The translations under genes and the position numbers were made by a program. The notes beneath the pieces are model-generated. The model worked only from the letters and a program-made list of their open reading frames with translations, searched no databases and was not told where the DNA came from. This document shows, one piece after another, positions 63,097 to 64,000 of a DNA stretch of 64,000 nt (its first letter is position 1; every line of letters begins with the position of its first letter). The stretch is from Marivirga sericea (lineage in GTDB: Bacteria > Bacteroidota > Bacteroidia > Cytophagales > Cyclobacteriaceae), in NCBI RefSeq assembly GCF_900177665.1, contig NZ_FXAW01000001.1, forward strand, positions 62,001-126,000. The letters are read 5' to 3'.

Positions 63097-64000
63097 ATGT
63101 TCAAACATAACCTACTGATCATTTATCGCAATTTCAAACGATTCAAAAGTACTTTCTTTATTAATCTTTTAGGACTCTCCACGGGTATGGCTTGTGCCTT
63201 GCTTATCTACCTATGGGTGACTGACGAACTCTCTATGGATAAATTTCATGAGAAGGATTCTCAGCTTTATCAAGTCTATATGCATCATGAAGAAAATGGA
63301 GAAATTCGATCCGCTCCCCATGTACCCGCACTTTTAGCAGATGCCTTAGAAGTGGAAATACCTGAGGTGATCACAGCAGTAGAAGATACTGATGCAGATG
63401 AATTTGGAGAAGGGTTTTCTTTATCTGTGGGAGAAGATAAAATGAAGGCAAGAGGGAAATTTTCAGGAGCAGAATATTTTCAGTTATTCTCTTTTCCGTT
63501 TTTGAAAGGAAATCCAGAAACAGCTTTATCAGATAAGAGGGGAATTGTATTGACTGAATCCCTTGCCAAAAAACTCTTTGGCTCGACTGATGTCATTGGA
63601 GAAAGTCTGGCGTGGCAAATACTAAAATTCAAAGGACAGGCGAAGGTTGCTGCAGTTATCGCAGATTTAACTGATAATACTACAGAATCTTTCGAATTTG
63701 TACTGCCTTTCACAGTTTTTATTGACGATTTGATGGGGCCAGAACGAAATCACTGGGGCAATTATATTGCGCTAACACAAGTGCAATTGGTAGAAGGGTC
63801 AGATGTGGCAGCGGTTAATAACAAAGTGGGCTCTATAATTAAAGAAAAAGTACCCAATACAAACGTAGAGCCTTTTTTTAAGCAATATTCCAGTCGGTAT
63901 TTACAAGGTAATTTTGAGAATGGGCAGGAAGTAGGAGGCAGGATAAACTACGTGAGATTGTTTGCTATCATTGCCATATTTGTATTGGCTATTGCTTGTA
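63097..64000 (+). CDS. MacB/FtsX-type permease 7, 5' part, runs off the window
   Basis: 301 codons are visible from the ATG at 63097. The first helix is within STFFINLLGLSTGMACALLI, the conserved LSMDKFHEKDSQLYQV follows, then the periplasmic domain (GIVLTESLAKKLFG). The start of FtsX core 1 (VRLFAIIAIFVLAIAC) lies at the window edge. It continues the permease series on the same strand after 200 bases. Confidence 0.9.
   Translation, partial: MFKHNLLIIYRNFKRFKSTFFINLLGLSTGMACALLIYLWVTDELSMDKFHEKDSQLYQVYMHHEENGEIRSAPHVPALLADALEVEIPEVITAVEDTDADEFGEGFSLSVGEDKMKARGKFSGAEYFQLFSFPFLKGNPETALSDKRGIVLTESLAKKLFGSTDVIGESLAWQILKFKGQAKVAAVIADLTDNTTESFEFVLPFTVFIDDLMGPERNHWGNYIALTQVQLVEGSDVAAVNNKVGSIIKEKVPNTNVEPFFKQYSSRYLQGNFENGQEVGGRINYVRLFAIIAIFVLAIAC

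Noticed and set aside
1-64000. tRNA or rRNA genes
   Set aside because: None was recognised when reading the intergenic regions, but a covariance scan was not possible here.

Overview
The window looks like chromosomal DNA of a Bacteroidota bacterium, most likely a Cytophagales member. The evidence is the family content: short AMP nucleosidase, LA_2272-type surface repeats, many proteins with Bacteroidota signal peptides or lipoprotein boxes, MacB-type permeases of about 800 residues, and SatD/DUF3307 and DUF2975/HTH pairs. Shine-Dalgarno sequences are nearly absent and intergenic DNA is AT-rich. The genus cannot be fixed by eye.

Region 1 (1-26.4 kb) is mostly core. It opens with metF/metH. 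metH sits behind a SAM-I riboswitch and carries an in-frame DUF559 nuclease domain bounded by REP-like inverted repeats. Next come SatD/DUF3307, a surface-repeat protein, DUF2975/HTH and a DUF6624 protein. A partly decayed tandem duplication of a metalloprotease-lipoprotein pair follows. After it lie a TolC/HlyD pair, the serine dehydratase beta subunit, a class IV aminotransferase, AMP nucleosidase, an amidohydrolase-MazG-lipoprotein operon, a sigma-54 (NtrC-type) two-component system, DUF5996-YjdI-GNAT, and a Crp-family regulator.

Region 2 (27-43 kb) is accessory. It contains two degenerate tandem arrays with a 21-bp period and four copies of a structured leader of roughly 200-250 bp. A DesK/NarL-type two-component operon is followed by an unfamiliar three-gene cassette ending in a YopT-like (C58-like) cysteine protease. 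Then comes a short run of integron-like gene cassettes. Each has self-complementary ends, and one carries an Apea-like HEPN protein. RAYT/REP-type palindromes and apparent transposase remnants are scattered throughout.

Region 3 (43-64 kb) has phosphatidylserine decarboxylase, a secreted protein, and a large export locus. That locus has a likely sigma-54 promoter, an HlyD adaptor, one ABC ATPase, then seven consecutive MacB/FtsX-type permeases; the last runs off the window. The NtrC-type regulator at 22-24 kb is a plausible activator and the TolC at 13.8 kb a plausible outer-membrane partner; both links are inference.

All sequence comparisons here were made by eye; no database search was run.
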